Shown here: positions 31,797 to 42,100 of the stretch, piece after piece
Layout of the letters: each line of letters opens with the position of its first letter
Numbering within the stretch: position 1 is the stretch's first letter
NCBI RefSeq assembly: GCF_007673235.1
Contig: NZ_VDZH01000002.1
Coordinates: 575,652 to 639,651 of the forward strand
Reading direction: 5' to 3'
DNA: 64,000 nt
From: Curtobacterium pusillum
Lineage (GTDB): Bacteria > Actinomycetota > Actinomycetes > Actinomycetales > Microbacteriaceae
Program-made: the position numbers and the translations under genes
Notes under the pieces: model-generated
Told to the model about the DNA's origin: nothing
Databases searched by the model: none
Seen by the model: only the letters and a program-made list of their open reading frames with translations

Positions 31797-33905
31797 GTGT
31801 CGACCCGCATCTACATCACGTCAGCAGAAGGACACACGGGCAAGAGCACCGTCGCCCTCGGTGTCCTCGAGACCCTCGCGCGCTCGGTCGGACGGGTCGG
31901 CGTGTTCCGACCGGTCGCCCGGTCGGTGGACGAACCCGACTACGTGCTCGAGCTGTTGCTGCAGCACACCGCGGTCGGCATCTCGTACGACGACGCGGTC
32001 GGTGTGACCTACGACGACGTGCACGCGGACCCGGACGCCGCCCTCGCGACGATCGTCACCCGCTTCGCCCAGGTCGAGCGGCAGTGCGACGCCGTGGTGG
32101 TGCTCGGGTCGGACTACACCGACGTCGGCAGCCCCACCGAGCTGTCGTTCAACGCCAAGGTCGCGGCGAACCTCGGTGCGCCCGTGCTCCTCGTGCTCGG
32201 CGGACGCGACGCTGCCGAACGCGGTGCCCGCACGCCGGAGGACATGGCGCAGGTCGCCGACGTCACGACGAGCGAGCTGCGCGCGGCACACGCGCAGGTG
32301 TTCGGCGTGATCGTGAACCGTGCCGACCCCGACGCCCTCGGCACGATCGTGTCGAGCGTCGAGCGCGCGGTCCACGACGACCACCCCGACCTCCCCGTGT
32401 GGGCGATCCCCGAGGACAGCGTCCTCGTCGCCCCCACCGTGCGTGCCCTGCTCGCCGCGACCGACGCCACGCTCGTCCGTGGTGACGACGCCCTGCTCGA
32501 CCGCGAGGCACTGGGCACCGTCGTCGCGGGCATGAGCATGGAGAACGTGCTGCCCCGCCTGATCGAGGGCGGCATCGTGGTCGTCCCGGGGGACCGCAGC
32601 GACGTCCTCATCGCGACGCTCCTGGCCAACCAGTCGGAGACCTTCCCGAGCCTCGCCGGCGTCATCCTCAACGGCGGGTTCGAGACGGCACCGCAGATCT
32701 CCCGGCTGCTCGAGGGGCTGTCGAGCTCACTGCCCATCGCGCAGAACGACCTCGGCACGTACGACACCGCCCTCCGCATCACCCAGACCCGCGGCCGGCT
32801 CGCGGCGGACTCCCCGCGGAAGGCCGACCTGGCCCTGGCCCTGTTCGAGCAGCACGTCGACGCCGACGCCCTGCGCGACCGGTTGCAGCTCACCCCGTCC
32901 GGTGTGGTCACGCCGCTGATGTTCGAGCACGGACTGCTCGACCGCGCCCGCGGGTACGGCAAGCGCATCGTCCTGCCCGAAGGCGAGGACGACCGGATCC
33001 TCCGCGCAGCGTCGACCCTGCTCGCCCGCCAGGTGTGCGAGCTGACGATCCTCGGTGACCCCGCCGCCATCCGCACCCGCGCGACCGAGCTCGGCCTCGA
33101 CCTCGACGCCGCCCAGCTCGTGTCGCCGTTCGACCCCGAGCTGCGGGAGCGCTTCGCCGAGGAGTACACCCGGCTGCGTGCGCACAAGGGCATGTCGATC
33201 GAACTCGCCCGCGACACCGTGACCGACGTCTCGTACTTCGGCACGATGATGGTGCAGCTCGGACTCGCCGACGGCATGGTGTCCGGCGCGAAGCACACCA
33301 CGGCGCACACCATCCGGCCCTCCTTCGAGATCATCAAGACCCGCCCGGACACGTCGATCGTGTCGAGCGTGTTCCTGATGGCGCTCGCCGACCGGGTGCT
33401 CGTCTACGGCGACTGCGCGGTCATCCCGGACCCGACGAGCGAGCAGCTCGCCGACATCGCGATCTCGTCGGCCGAGACGGCGACGCAGTTCGGCATCGAT
33501 CCCCGCGTCGCGATGCTCAGCTACTCCACCGGCGACAGCGGCTCCGGTGCCGACGTCGACAAGGTCCGGGCGGGCACCGCGTTCGTCCGCGAGCGCCGCC
33601 CCGACCTGCTCGTCGAGGGCCCGATCCAGTACGACGCCGCGGCCGATCCGACGGTCGCCAGCACCAAGATGCCGGACTCGCCGGTCGCCGGGAAGGCGAC
33701 GGTCTTCATCTTCCCCGACCTCAACACGGGCAACAACACGTACAAGGCCGTGCAGCGCTCCGCCGGTGCCGTCGCGATCGGTCCGGTGCTGCAGGGTCTG
33801 CGCAAGCCGATCAACGACCTGTCCCGCGGCGCGCTCGTCGGCGACATCGTCAACACCGTCGCGATCACCGCGATCCAGGCCGGCACCGCGTCCGACGCGG
33901 CCTGA
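31797..33905 (+). CDS. pta: Phosphate acetyltransferase (long form)
   Basis: A 702-residue enzyme converting acetyl-CoA and phosphate to acetyl phosphate. The N-terminal third is a P-loop/BioD-like domain (TSAEGHTGKSTVALGVLE), the middle a DRTGG regulatory domain (LIEGGIVVVPGDRSDVL) and the C-terminal ~320 residues the catalytic PTA domain (RIVLPEGEDDRILRAA; MVSGAKHTTAHTIRPSFE; LSYSTGDSGSGADVDKV; FPDLNTGNNTYKAVQRSA). Full-length three-domain form as in many actinobacteria. GTG 31797 is the first start after TAGCCT. ackA follows 50 bp later, completing the acetate overflow pathway that yields ATP. Confidence 0.95.
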   Translation: MSTRIYITSAEGHTGKSTVALGVLETLARSVGRVGVFRPVARSVDEPDYVLELLLQHTAVGISYDDAVGVTYDDVHADPDAALATIVTRFAQVERQCDAVVVLGSDYTDVGSPTELSFNAKVAANLGAPVLLVLGGRDAAERGARTPEDMAQVADVTTSELRAAHAQVFGVIVNRADPDALGTIVSSVERAVHDDHPDLPVWAIPEDSVLVAPTVRALLAATDATLVRGDDALLDREALGTVVAGMSMENVLPRLIEGGIVVVPGDRSDVLIATLLANQSETFPSLAGVILNGGFETAPQISRLLEGLSSSLPIAQNDLGTYDTALRITQTRGRLAADSPRKADLALALFEQHVDADALRDRLQLTPSGVVTPLMFEHGLLDRARGYGKRIVLPEGEDDRILRAASTLLARQVCELTILGDPAAIRTRATELGLDLDAAQLVSPFDPELRERFAEEYTRLRAHKGMSIELARDTVTDVSYFGTMMVQLGLADGMVSGAKHTTAHTIRPSFEIIKTRPDTSIVSSVFLMALADRVLVYGDCAVIPDPTSEQLADIAISSAETATQFGIDPRVAMLSYSTGDSGSGADVDKVRAGTAFVRERRPDLLVEGPIQYDAAADPTVASTKMPDSPVAGKATVFIFPDLNTGNNTYKAVQRSAGAVAIGPVLQGLRKPINDLSRGALVGDIVNTVAITAIQAGTASDAA

Positions 33906-33917
33906 CCGACCGACCCG

Positions 33918-33935
33918 CACCGCGCCTCCAGGCCC
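33918..33935. repeat. Half copy of a family A element between pta and ackA
   Basis: CACCGCGCCTCCAGGCCC matches one arm of the family A core; no complementary arm is present nearby. This may be a decayed or half copy that no longer terminates, leaving pta and ackA co-transcribed. Confidence 0.55.
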
Positions 33936-33955
33936 CAACAGAAAGCGACCGTCCC

Positions 33956-35155
33956 GTGACCGCAGCCCTCGTCGTCAACTCCGGATCGAGTTCGTTCAAG
34001 TACCAGCTCATCGAACTCGAGGGGGAGCGCACGCTCGCCTCCGGACTCGTCGAGCGCATCGGCGAGTCGACCGGCGCGTGGAAGCACACCAACGCGCTGA
34101 CGGGGGAGTCCTCGTCGAACGACGCCAGCGCCGTACCGGACCACGCGGCCGGGTTCCAGGCGATGATCGACGCGTTCGCCAAGGTCGGGCCGTCCTTCGA
34201 CGAGTACCCGCCCGCGGTCGTCGGGCACCGCGTCGTGCACGGCGGGACCACCTTCGACCGGGCCACCGTCGTGACCGACGAGGTCGAGCAGCAGATCGAG
34301 GACCTGAACAGCCTCGCGCCGCTGCACAACCCGGCGAACCTCGAGGGGATCCGCGCCGCGAAGCAGGTGTTCTCCGACGTGCCGCAGGTCGCCGTGTTCG
34401 ACACCGCGTTCCACCAGACGATGCCGCCGCACGCGTACACCTACGCGATCCCGGCCGACCTCGCCGCGAAGTACTCGATCCGCCGGTACGGCATGCACGG
34501 CACGAGCCACAAGTACGTGTCCGAGCAGGCCGCAGAGTTCCTCGGCCGACCGCTCGCCGAGCTGAAGACGATCGTGCTGCACCTCGGCAACGGGGCCTCG
34601 GCCGCGGCGATCGACGGCGGGAAGTCCATCGAGACCTCGATGGGCCTCACCCCGCTCGAGGGCCTCGTGATGGGCACCCGCTCCGGTGACCTCGACCCGG
34701 CGGTCCTGATCCACCTGCACCGCGAGGCCGGGCTGTCGTTCGACGAGCTCGACACGATGCTCAACAAGGAGTCCGGGCTCCTCGGGCTCACCGGCAACGG
34801 CGACATGCGCGACGTGCAGGACGCCGCGCTCAACGGCGACGACGTGGCCGAGGCGGCGCTCGCCGTCTACCGCCACCGCATCCGTCGCTACGTCGGTGCG
34901 TACACGGCGCAGCTCGGCGGCCTCGACGCCGTCGTGTTCACCGCCGGTGTCGGCGAGAACAACGCGCTGCTCCGTCGTCGCGTGCTCGCGGGCCTGGAGC
35001 ACCTCGGCATCGAGATCGACCCGGACCGGAACGAGCTCGCATCGCGCGAAGCCCGTCTCATCTCGACGGATGCATCGCGCGTCGCGGTGCTCGTCATCCC
35101 GACGAACGAGGAACTCGAGATCGCCCGCCAGTCGGCCGCGGTCGCGCTCAGCTGA
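33956..35155 (+). CDS. ackA: Acetate kinase
   Basis: A 399-residue ASKHA-fold kinase that makes ATP and acetate from acetyl phosphate. Signature 1 is VVNSGSSSFKYQ near the N-terminus, signature 2 HRVVHGG and the active region FDTAFHQTMP, RRYGMHGTSHKYV, LHLGNGASAAAI and TAGVGENN. GTG 33956 is preceded by a weak GAAAG site. The gene forms an operon with pta. Its last 8 bases overlap the end of the convergent SDR gene. Confidence 0.96.
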   Translation: MTAALVVNSGSSSFKYQLIELEGERTLASGLVERIGESTGAWKHTNALTGESSSNDASAVPDHAAGFQAMIDAFAKVGPSFDEYPPAVVGHRVVHGGTTFDRATVVTDEVEQQIEDLNSLAPLHNPANLEGIRAAKQVFSDVPQVAVFDTAFHQTMPPHAYTYAIPADLAAKYSIRRYGMHGTSHKYVSEQAAEFLGRPLAELKTIVLHLGNGASAAAIDGGKSIETSMGLTPLEGLVMGTRSGDLDPAVLIHLHREAGLSFDELDTMLNKESGLLGLTGNGDMRDVQDAALNGDDVAEAALAVYRHRIRRYVGAYTAQLGGLDAVVFTAGVGENNALLRRRVLAGLEHLGIEIDPDRNELASREARLISTDASRVAVLVIPTNEELEIARQSAAVALS

Positions 35156-35822
35156 GCGCCGACAGGGCCGCCGGGATCGGGGTGTCGCCGCTCGTGACCT
35201 CGAACTGGACGCCCACCGCGGTGTCGTCGAGGATCGCGTGCAGCACCACCGCGGCGACGTCCGCGCGGGGGATCGTGCCGCGCGGGAGCGTCCGGCCGAC
35301 GTCGACGGTGCCCTGCGGGACGGTGTCGACCAGGCCGCCGGGTCGCACGATCGTCCACCGCAGGCTGCGCGCCCGGAGGTTCGCGTCCGCCTCGGCCTTC
35401 GCACGCAGGTAGACCTGGAACACGTCGGCCTCGGCACGGGCGGGCACGACCGCACGCTCCGGGTCGTACGAGTCCGCCGCCATCGCCGAGACCATCACGT
35501 ACCGACGGATCCCGGCCCGTTCGGCGGCGTCGGCGAGCAGGATCGCGCCGTCCCGGTCGACGGTGAGCTTCCGCTCCGCGCCGCTGTTCGGGCCGGCGCC
35601 GGCCGCGAACACCACGGCATCGACACCGCGTAGGCGGAGCGCGAGCTCGTCGTCGTCCAGCTGCTCGAGGTCCGCGACGATCGCTGTGGCGCCCTGTTGC
35701 TCGACGTCGGTGACGTGTGCGGGGTTGCGGACGATGGCGACGGCGTCGTGGCCGGCGTCGGTGACGAGGCGGGCGAGGAGCAGGGCGATCTGGCCGTGTC
35801 CTCCGGCGATGGCGATCTTCAT
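35148..35822 (-). CDS. NAD(P)-binding SDR-like oxidoreductase
   Basis: A 224-residue atypical short-chain dehydrogenase (NAD(P)H-binding/YwnB-like family). The Rossmann motif is IAGGHGQIALLLARL near the N-terminus, followed by RNPAHVTDVEQQGA and the VVFAAGAGPNSG strand. The usual catalytic Tyr-x3-Lys is not evident in this group; a VYLRAKAEAD segment occupies that area. ATG 35822 has CAGACT 7 nt upstream. It is transcribed toward ackA with an 8-bp overlap. Substrate unknown; related proteins act on flavins, quinones or have regulatory roles. Confidence 0.8.
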   Translation of the reverse strand: MKIAIAGGHGQIALLLARLVTDAGHDAVAIVRNPAHVTDVEQQGATAIVADLEQLDDDELALRLRGVDAVVFAAGAGPNSGAERKLTVDRDGAILLADAAERAGIRRYVMVSAMAADSYDPERAVVPARAEADVFQVYLRAKAEADANLRARSLRWTIVRPGGLVDTVPQGTVDVGRTLPRGTIPRADVAAVVLHAILDDTAVGVQFEVTSGDTPIPAALSALS

Positions 35823-35849
35823 GTGTCCGAGTCTGCCCGTTCCGTCCGG

Positions 35850-35855
35850 TAGACT
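35850..35855 (+). promoter_or_regulatory. SRP RNA promoter -10 TAGACT
   Basis: TAGACT lies 6 nt before the first base of the predicted SRP RNA stem. It is divergent from the SDR promoter. Confidence 0.6.
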
Positions 35856-35861
35856 TCCGGA

Positions 35862-35953
35862 GGCTCCTCACGTGACGCCATCCAGGCCAACTCCCCCAGG
35901 GCGGAAACGCAGCAAGGGTAACCGGGCTCTGGCGGGTGCGTGGGGAGTCTTTT
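35862..35953 (+). ncRNA. ffs: Signal recognition particle 4.5S-type RNA
   Basis: The conserved SRP helix 8 core is plain: CAGGGCGGAAACGCAGCAAGGG at about 35897-35918 with the asymmetric loops and GGAA-type tetraloop. The 5' arm GGCTCCTCACG pairs with CGTGGGGAGTC at the 3' end, and a TTTT run follows. It forms the particle with Ffh to target membrane proteins. The 3' arm and T-run are duplicated about 58 bp downstream. Ends are approximate. Confidence 0.93.
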
Positions 35954-36014
35954 CGTGCGGGGTAACCGGGGCTGTGCCCATGCTCCCGTGCGGGTGCGTG
36001 GGGAGTCTTTTCGT
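35932..36014 (+). repeat. Duplicated SRP RNA 3' arm and terminator
   Basis: The 25 bases at 35932-35956, including GTGGGGAGTCTTTTCGT, recur exactly at 35990-36014. The block just before (GGGTAACCGGG at about 35916 and GGGTAACCGGGG at about 35959) is also repeated. The second copy has about 14 extra bases between these blocks and lacks the 5' arm. Confidence 0.88.
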
Positions 36015-36017
36015 CGT

Positions 36018-36178
36018 CTGGTGTCCGTTTCGTAACGGGTTGCGGACAGCAACCTGATCGTGTGCAAAGATCGGCCTCAGGAATCCCCAACCAGGATTCC
36101 TGAACCCTCCACCGCCTCACCAGCGGGGGAGTTTCCGGATCAGGTGGCAGGCGCGTCCTGCCAGGAAAAGAGACACGC
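36018..36178 (+). promoter_or_regulatory. Structured leader of the surface-protein gene
   Basis: The 160-bp spacer holds TGTCCG...CGGACA (36026-36051), a hairpin AGGAATCC / GGATTCCT (36079-36086, 36094-36101), a G-run element (AGCGGGGGAG) and a 7-bp hairpin TGGCAGG...CCTGCCA near 36144-36162, then AGGAAAAGAG as ribosome site. Stable 5' structure is likely; no riboswitch family could be assigned. Confidence 0.4.
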
Positions 36179-39100
36179 ATGCGCAGGCACGTGTCGCTTC
36201 GGGGTACCCGCGTACCCACGACAGCGGGCGACTGGACACGACGGATCATCGGTGCTGGCGACCGAGCTCGACGACGAGCATCGGACGATCGGCGTCTCCT
36301 CCTGCGTGGCGGCGTCATCGCCACGGTGACGGCGCTCATCGCCGCCACCGTGGCGTTCCAACCGGCGGCGGCCGCCCAGACCGACGTCTCCGAGGCCGAG
36401 GGCGTACTGCTCAGCGGGTCGGGCATCGTCGACGTCGACACGATCGCGCAGCTCGGCGGTGCCTACTCCGCCCGCGGAGCGACCACCGGTGGCGGCACCA
36501 CGAACCAGCCGCTCAACCTCACCGCGCTGAACGCGGTCGGGGTGGACCTCGGGAACGACATCGACCTGATCGGGGCGAACGGCATCCTCACCCTCGGGGT
36601 CGACGGCCAGTACGCGACGACCTCGGCGAACGGCGCGACCGCGTCCTCCGGCCTCCTCACGAACGACGGCGGCATCGGTGTCGGCAACGGCTCGGGCACG
36701 GGTGCGGCGACGCTGGACCTCAATCCGCTGTTCTCGCGCGTCGGCGCCGACACGACGGTGCTGTCGAACGCCCGGCTGCAGGTCGGTGCCCTCGCGTCGA
36801 CGCTCTCCGCGACGCGCGGGGCGACGGTGAGCACGTCGAGCGACTACCGGATCGCGAGCGCGAACCTCGCCCTGACCAGCCCGGCGGTCCAGGGCCTGAC
36901 CACCTCGCTCCGGGACGAGCTCCGGACGGTGTCGAGTTCCGTCAACGGTGTCTTCGGCACCGGTGGCGCCCTGCAGGGGACCACCTCGGCCGTGACCGCG
37001 CAGATCCAGACGCTGCTGCGTCAGGCGCTGCTCGGGACGGTGAACGTGAGCGGCACGAACATCACCGCGAACGTGAACCTCAACCTCGACGACACGCTGA
37101 CCCAGGTCCTTCGCCAGCCCCTGACCGACGGCGCCGTGACGATCACCCCGTCGACCGGGACGATCACGGTCGACCTCGACAAGCTCACGGCGCTCAACGG
37201 GCAGCCCGCGAACACCCCGGTGCTGACGACCGCGGCCGTGAACTCGATCAACCAGAGCATCACCACGATCCTCGGGACGCAGCTGCCGACGGCACTGCAG
37301 ACCGCCGTCGTGAACACGATCAACTCGACCGCGGTCCGCGTGGACATCGCGACGAACGCCACCGTCCTCGGGCAGCCCGCCGCGGCGATCGGCCTGCAGG
37401 TCGACACGACGCTCGGTGCGCTCGCCGGTACGGCCACCGCGAACCCGACGATCACGGCGTCCGGCAGCCTCGCCGGACTCCCGCTGCCCCTCGGGACGGT
37501 GCTCGCCCCGGTCGTGACCGGGATCGTCGTGCCGGCCCTGCAGACGGCGCTCCGGCCGATCATCGGCGGTACCGCACTCACCCAGCTCGGCGCGACGCTG
37601 ACGAACACCACCCGTGCGGTGGCGACGCTGCTCTCGCCCGTCGTGCTGCTCCTCCGTCAGGTGATCGACCTCACCGTGAACGCGCAGGACACGACGACCG
37701 GGTTCCGCGACGCCCGCGGGTACGACCTCGGCTCGCGGAGCGTGCACGCGCTGCGCCTGTCGATCCTGCCGGGCGCGAACGTCGCCACGGTCGACCTCGC
37801 GACCTCGACCGTCCGCGCCAGCGCGTTCGTCGCACCGACGATCACGGCACCGACGGCGAACCAGGTGTTCAGCGTGCCCACCGCTTCCTCGACCCGCACC
37901 GTCGCGGTGAGCGGCGCGGGGGAGCCAGGGGCGACGATCGCGGTCAGCCTCGGTGGCGGACGCACCGGCACCGCCACGGTCGCCGCGAACGGCACCTGGA
38001 CGACGACCATCGCGAGCGTCCCGACCGGCGACTACACGGCCACCGCGACGCAGACCGTCGGCGGCACCGCGGCGGGCACCGTCACGCAGCCGTTCTCGGT
38101 CGTCGCGCAGCAGGCGCTGACGATCACGACCCCGACCGCCGGGCAGACCTTCACCACCACCGGCACCACGGCGCCCGTGACCCTGACGGGCACCGCGACC
38201 GCGAACGCCCGCATCGACATCGACCTCGGCGGTGGCCTGACGGCGACCGGCACGGCGAACGGGAGCGGCGCGTGGAGCATCTCGGTGCCGAACGTCCCGA
38301 CGGGCGACCAGACCGCCAGCGTCACGCAGACCGTGGGCGACAGCACCTCGGCGCCGGTCACCCGCGCGTTCCGGGTCGTGGCCGCGGCGGGCCTGACGAT
38401 CGCCTCGCCGACGGCGGGCCAGGACTTCCCGCTCGTCGGGGACACCCGTGACGTCCCGATCTCCGGGACCGCGCAGCCCGGGGCCCGCGTGGACGTCTCG
38501 GTGAACGGCGGCGACCGGACGGCGACCACCACGGCGAACGCCGGGGGCGCCTGGTCGACGACGATCACGGCCGTCCCCGCTGGGGGCTACTCGGCGAGTG
38601 TCACGCAGACCGTCGGCTCCTCGACGAGCACGCCGGTCACGCGTGACTTCACCGTGACGGCGGCCCCCGCGCTGACGATCGACGCACCGGAGGACGGCAG
38701 CACGATCACCGTCGCCGGCACGACCTCGACGACCCCCGTCACGGTGTCCGGCACCGCGGCGCCGAACGCGCAGGTGGTCGTGGGCATCGGTGGTTCCTTC
38801 ACCGCCACGGTCCCCGCGGACGGCGACGGGGCCTGGGAGACCACGTTCCAGGGCGTCCCGGTCGGCGACCGCACGGTGACCGCACGGCAGACGGTCGACG
38901 GGACGACGTCCGGTCCGGTGACATCGGCCTTCACGGTCCGCGCGGGTGCGCCGATCGCGATCACCACGCCGGCCCCCGGCGCGACGGTGACCGTCCTCGA
39001 CGCCGACACCACCACGGACCTCGACCTGGTCGGCACCGCCGAGCCCGGAGCGGACGTCGCGGTCTCCCTCGGCGGCGGTCTGACCGCCACGGCGACGGCG

Positions 39101-42100
39101 AACGGGGACGGCGACTGGACCGCGACGGTCCAGGACGTCCCGGTCGGCCGGTACACGATCGCGGCGAACCAGACCGTGAACGGCACGACCTCACCGGCCG
39201 TGCGCCAGGTCGTCACCGTCGCAGCCGGTGCGGGCCTCGCGGTCTCGACGCCGACGCAGGGGAGCACGACGGCGGTCGCCACGGACGACGCGACGATCGA
39301 CGTCACCGTCACGGGCACCGCCCAGCCGGGTGCGACCGTCGACGTCGTCCTCGACGGCGCGGACGACCCGGTGTCGACGACCGCCGGTGACGACGGCACG
39401 TGGACCGTGACCCTGCCCGCGGTCGGCACGGGCGACCACACCGCGAGCGTCACGCAGACGGTCGGCGGGCAGACCTCGGCGCCGGTCGACCGCGACTTCA
39501 CCGTCGCGGTCGGCGACGACCTCGTGATCGCGTCGCCGACGGACGCGCAGCAGGTCCCGGCCGGCGCCGGCGGCCAGGCGGCCGTCGTGGTGCGAGGCAC
39601 CGCCGAGGCCGGAGCCTCGGTCGCCGTCACGGTCGACGACGGCGACCCCGTCGTGGTCGTCGCGGACGCCTCGGGCAACTGGACCACCGACCCGGTCCAG
39701 CTCGGCATCGGCGACCACACCGTCGCGGCCGTCCAGACCGTGAACGGCACCACCGGACCGACGGTCACGGCGGACTTCACGGTCGTGCCCGGCACCGCGA
39801 TCACCATCGAGTCGCCGGCCGTGGGGTCGCGCTTCGTGGTGGTCGACGGGGACGCCACCGCGACCGTGCCGATCTCCGGCAGCTCCGAACCGAACGCCGA
39901 CGTCACGGTGTCCCTCGGGCCGGACACGCAGTTCACCACCACGGCGAGCCCCACCGGAGCGTGGACGGTCGACGCCACGGGTCTCGCTCCCACGGGCACC
40001 TACACGGTGAACGCGAGCCAGAGCGTCGCGGACGTCGTGACGAGCGCCATCCCGACCACGTTCCAGGTCGTCACCGCGAACCCCCTCGCGATCACGGCAC
40101 CGAGCACCGCCCCGATCACCGTCGCGGGTGACGACGTGCAGCGCGACGTGACGGTCACCGGCACCGGCCAGCCCGGTGCGTCCGTGAGCGCCAGCACCGC
40201 CGGCGAGGACGAGCAGCAGGCCACGGTCGGGGCGGACGGCACCTGGTCGGTGACGTTCCCGGACCTCGGCGTCGGCACCCACCCGGTGTCCGTCACGCAG
40301 ACCCTGCCCGGCACGGTCTCGTCCCCGGCGACGTCCGACCCGGTGACCCGGACGGTCACGATCGAGGCGGCCGACGCGGTGACCATCACCGCCCCGGACG
40401 CCGACGCGGTCCTCCTGGTCCCCGACGCGGACGCCACGCGTGAGGTGACGGTCTCCGGCACGGCCGAGCCGAACGCACCGGTGACGGTGCGGCTCGGCGA
40501 CGACGAGCGCACGACGACCGCGAACGGTGACGGCGACTGGACGGTGACGTTCGACGGTGTCGGTGTCGGTGCCCCGACGCTCACCGCGACCCAGACCGTG
40601 GACGGGACCACTGCCTCCACTCCGGAGCAGACCGTCACGGTGCGGGCCGCCACCGCGCTCACCCTGACGACCCCCGAGGACGGCGACGTCCTGACGGTCG
40701 CCGACGCGGCCGGCACGGCCGACGTCCGCGCAGCCGGACGGGCGCAAGGCGGCGCCGCCGTCACCGTCACGCTGTCGAACGGCGACTCCGAGCAGGTGAC
40801 CGCCGAGACCGACGGCACCTGGGAGGCGACGTTCGAGGACGTCCCGGTCGGTGACTACACGGTCCGCGCGACGCAGCGTGTCGAGGGACAGACCTCGGCG
40901 CCGGTGAGCGCCGGGGTCTCCGTCCGGGCCGGTGCGCCGCTCGCGGTCACCACGCCGGCCGGGGCCACCTCGGTGACCGTCGCGGACGACGACGCCACCA
41001 CCGACGTCGCGTTCGCCGGGACCGGCCAGCCGGGAGCGACCGTCCGGGTCGACCTCGGCGCGGGCGGCACGGCCACGGCACCCGTCGGTGACGACGGCCG
41101 CTGGTCCACCACGGTGCAGGACGTCCCGGTCGGGTCGTGGACGGCAGCGGTCACCCAGGCGATCAACGGCACCACGAGTGCCGCGGTCGAGCGTCCGGTG
41201 TCCGTCGTCGCGGCGGCCGACCTGACGATCCGCGAGCCCGGTGACGACCCGATCACGGTCGCGGACGGCACCGCCACGACCACCGTGACCGTCGCGGGTG
41301 ACGCCGAGTCCGGCGCCACCGTGACCGTCACGGTCGACGACCGCGACCCGGTCGAGGTCACCGCCGGGGACGACGGCAGCTGGAGCGTCGACGTGCCGGA
41401 CCTCGGGGTCGGGACGCACGACGTCAGCGTCACGCAGACCGTCGGCGGCTCCACCTCGAGCACCCCGGTCGAGACGTCGTTCGAGATCGAGGCGGGCGAC
41501 CCCGTCCTGATCGACGAGCCGACGGCGGGTCAGCAGTACCTGGTCGCCGGTGAGGGCGCGACCACCACGGTCGACGTCAGCGGCACGGCCGAGCCCGGGG
41601 CGACCGTCGTGGTCGACCTCGGCGGCGGACGCAGCGAGTCCACCACGGCGGACGGCGACGGCGCGTGGAGCGTCTCGGTGCCCGACGTGCCGGCCGGGAC
41701 CCCGACGGTCAGCGTGACCCAGCGGATCGGGGACACCGTCTCCGCCCCGGCCACGGTGGGCATCCGGGTGCTCGTGGCGGACCCGATCACGATCGCCACC
41801 CCGGCGGACGGGTCGACCGTGCGCGTCGCGCAGCAGGACTCCATCGCGACGATCACCGCCGGTGGCGCAGCGCAGTCCGGGGCCGAGGTCCGGGTCACGA
41901 TCGACGGGGGAGACCCGGTCACCGTGACCGCGACGGACGCCGGGACCTGGACGGTCGACCTCGAGGACGTCGGCGTCGGGGAGCACTCCATCCGTGCCAC
42001 CCAGACGGTCGACGGCTCGACCTCGGCGCCGGTCGCCAGCACCTTCACCGTCGCCCCGGGCACCGCGCTCGCGGTGACGACCCCGGCCGACGGCGCGACC

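Noticed and set aside
36018-36178. c-di-AMP (ydaO-type) riboswitch upstream of the surface-protein gene
   Set aside because: GAATCC and a GCGGGGGAG element recall the motif, but the GGGGTTAATC-type element and the expected order of stems were not found. A covariance-model search would decide.
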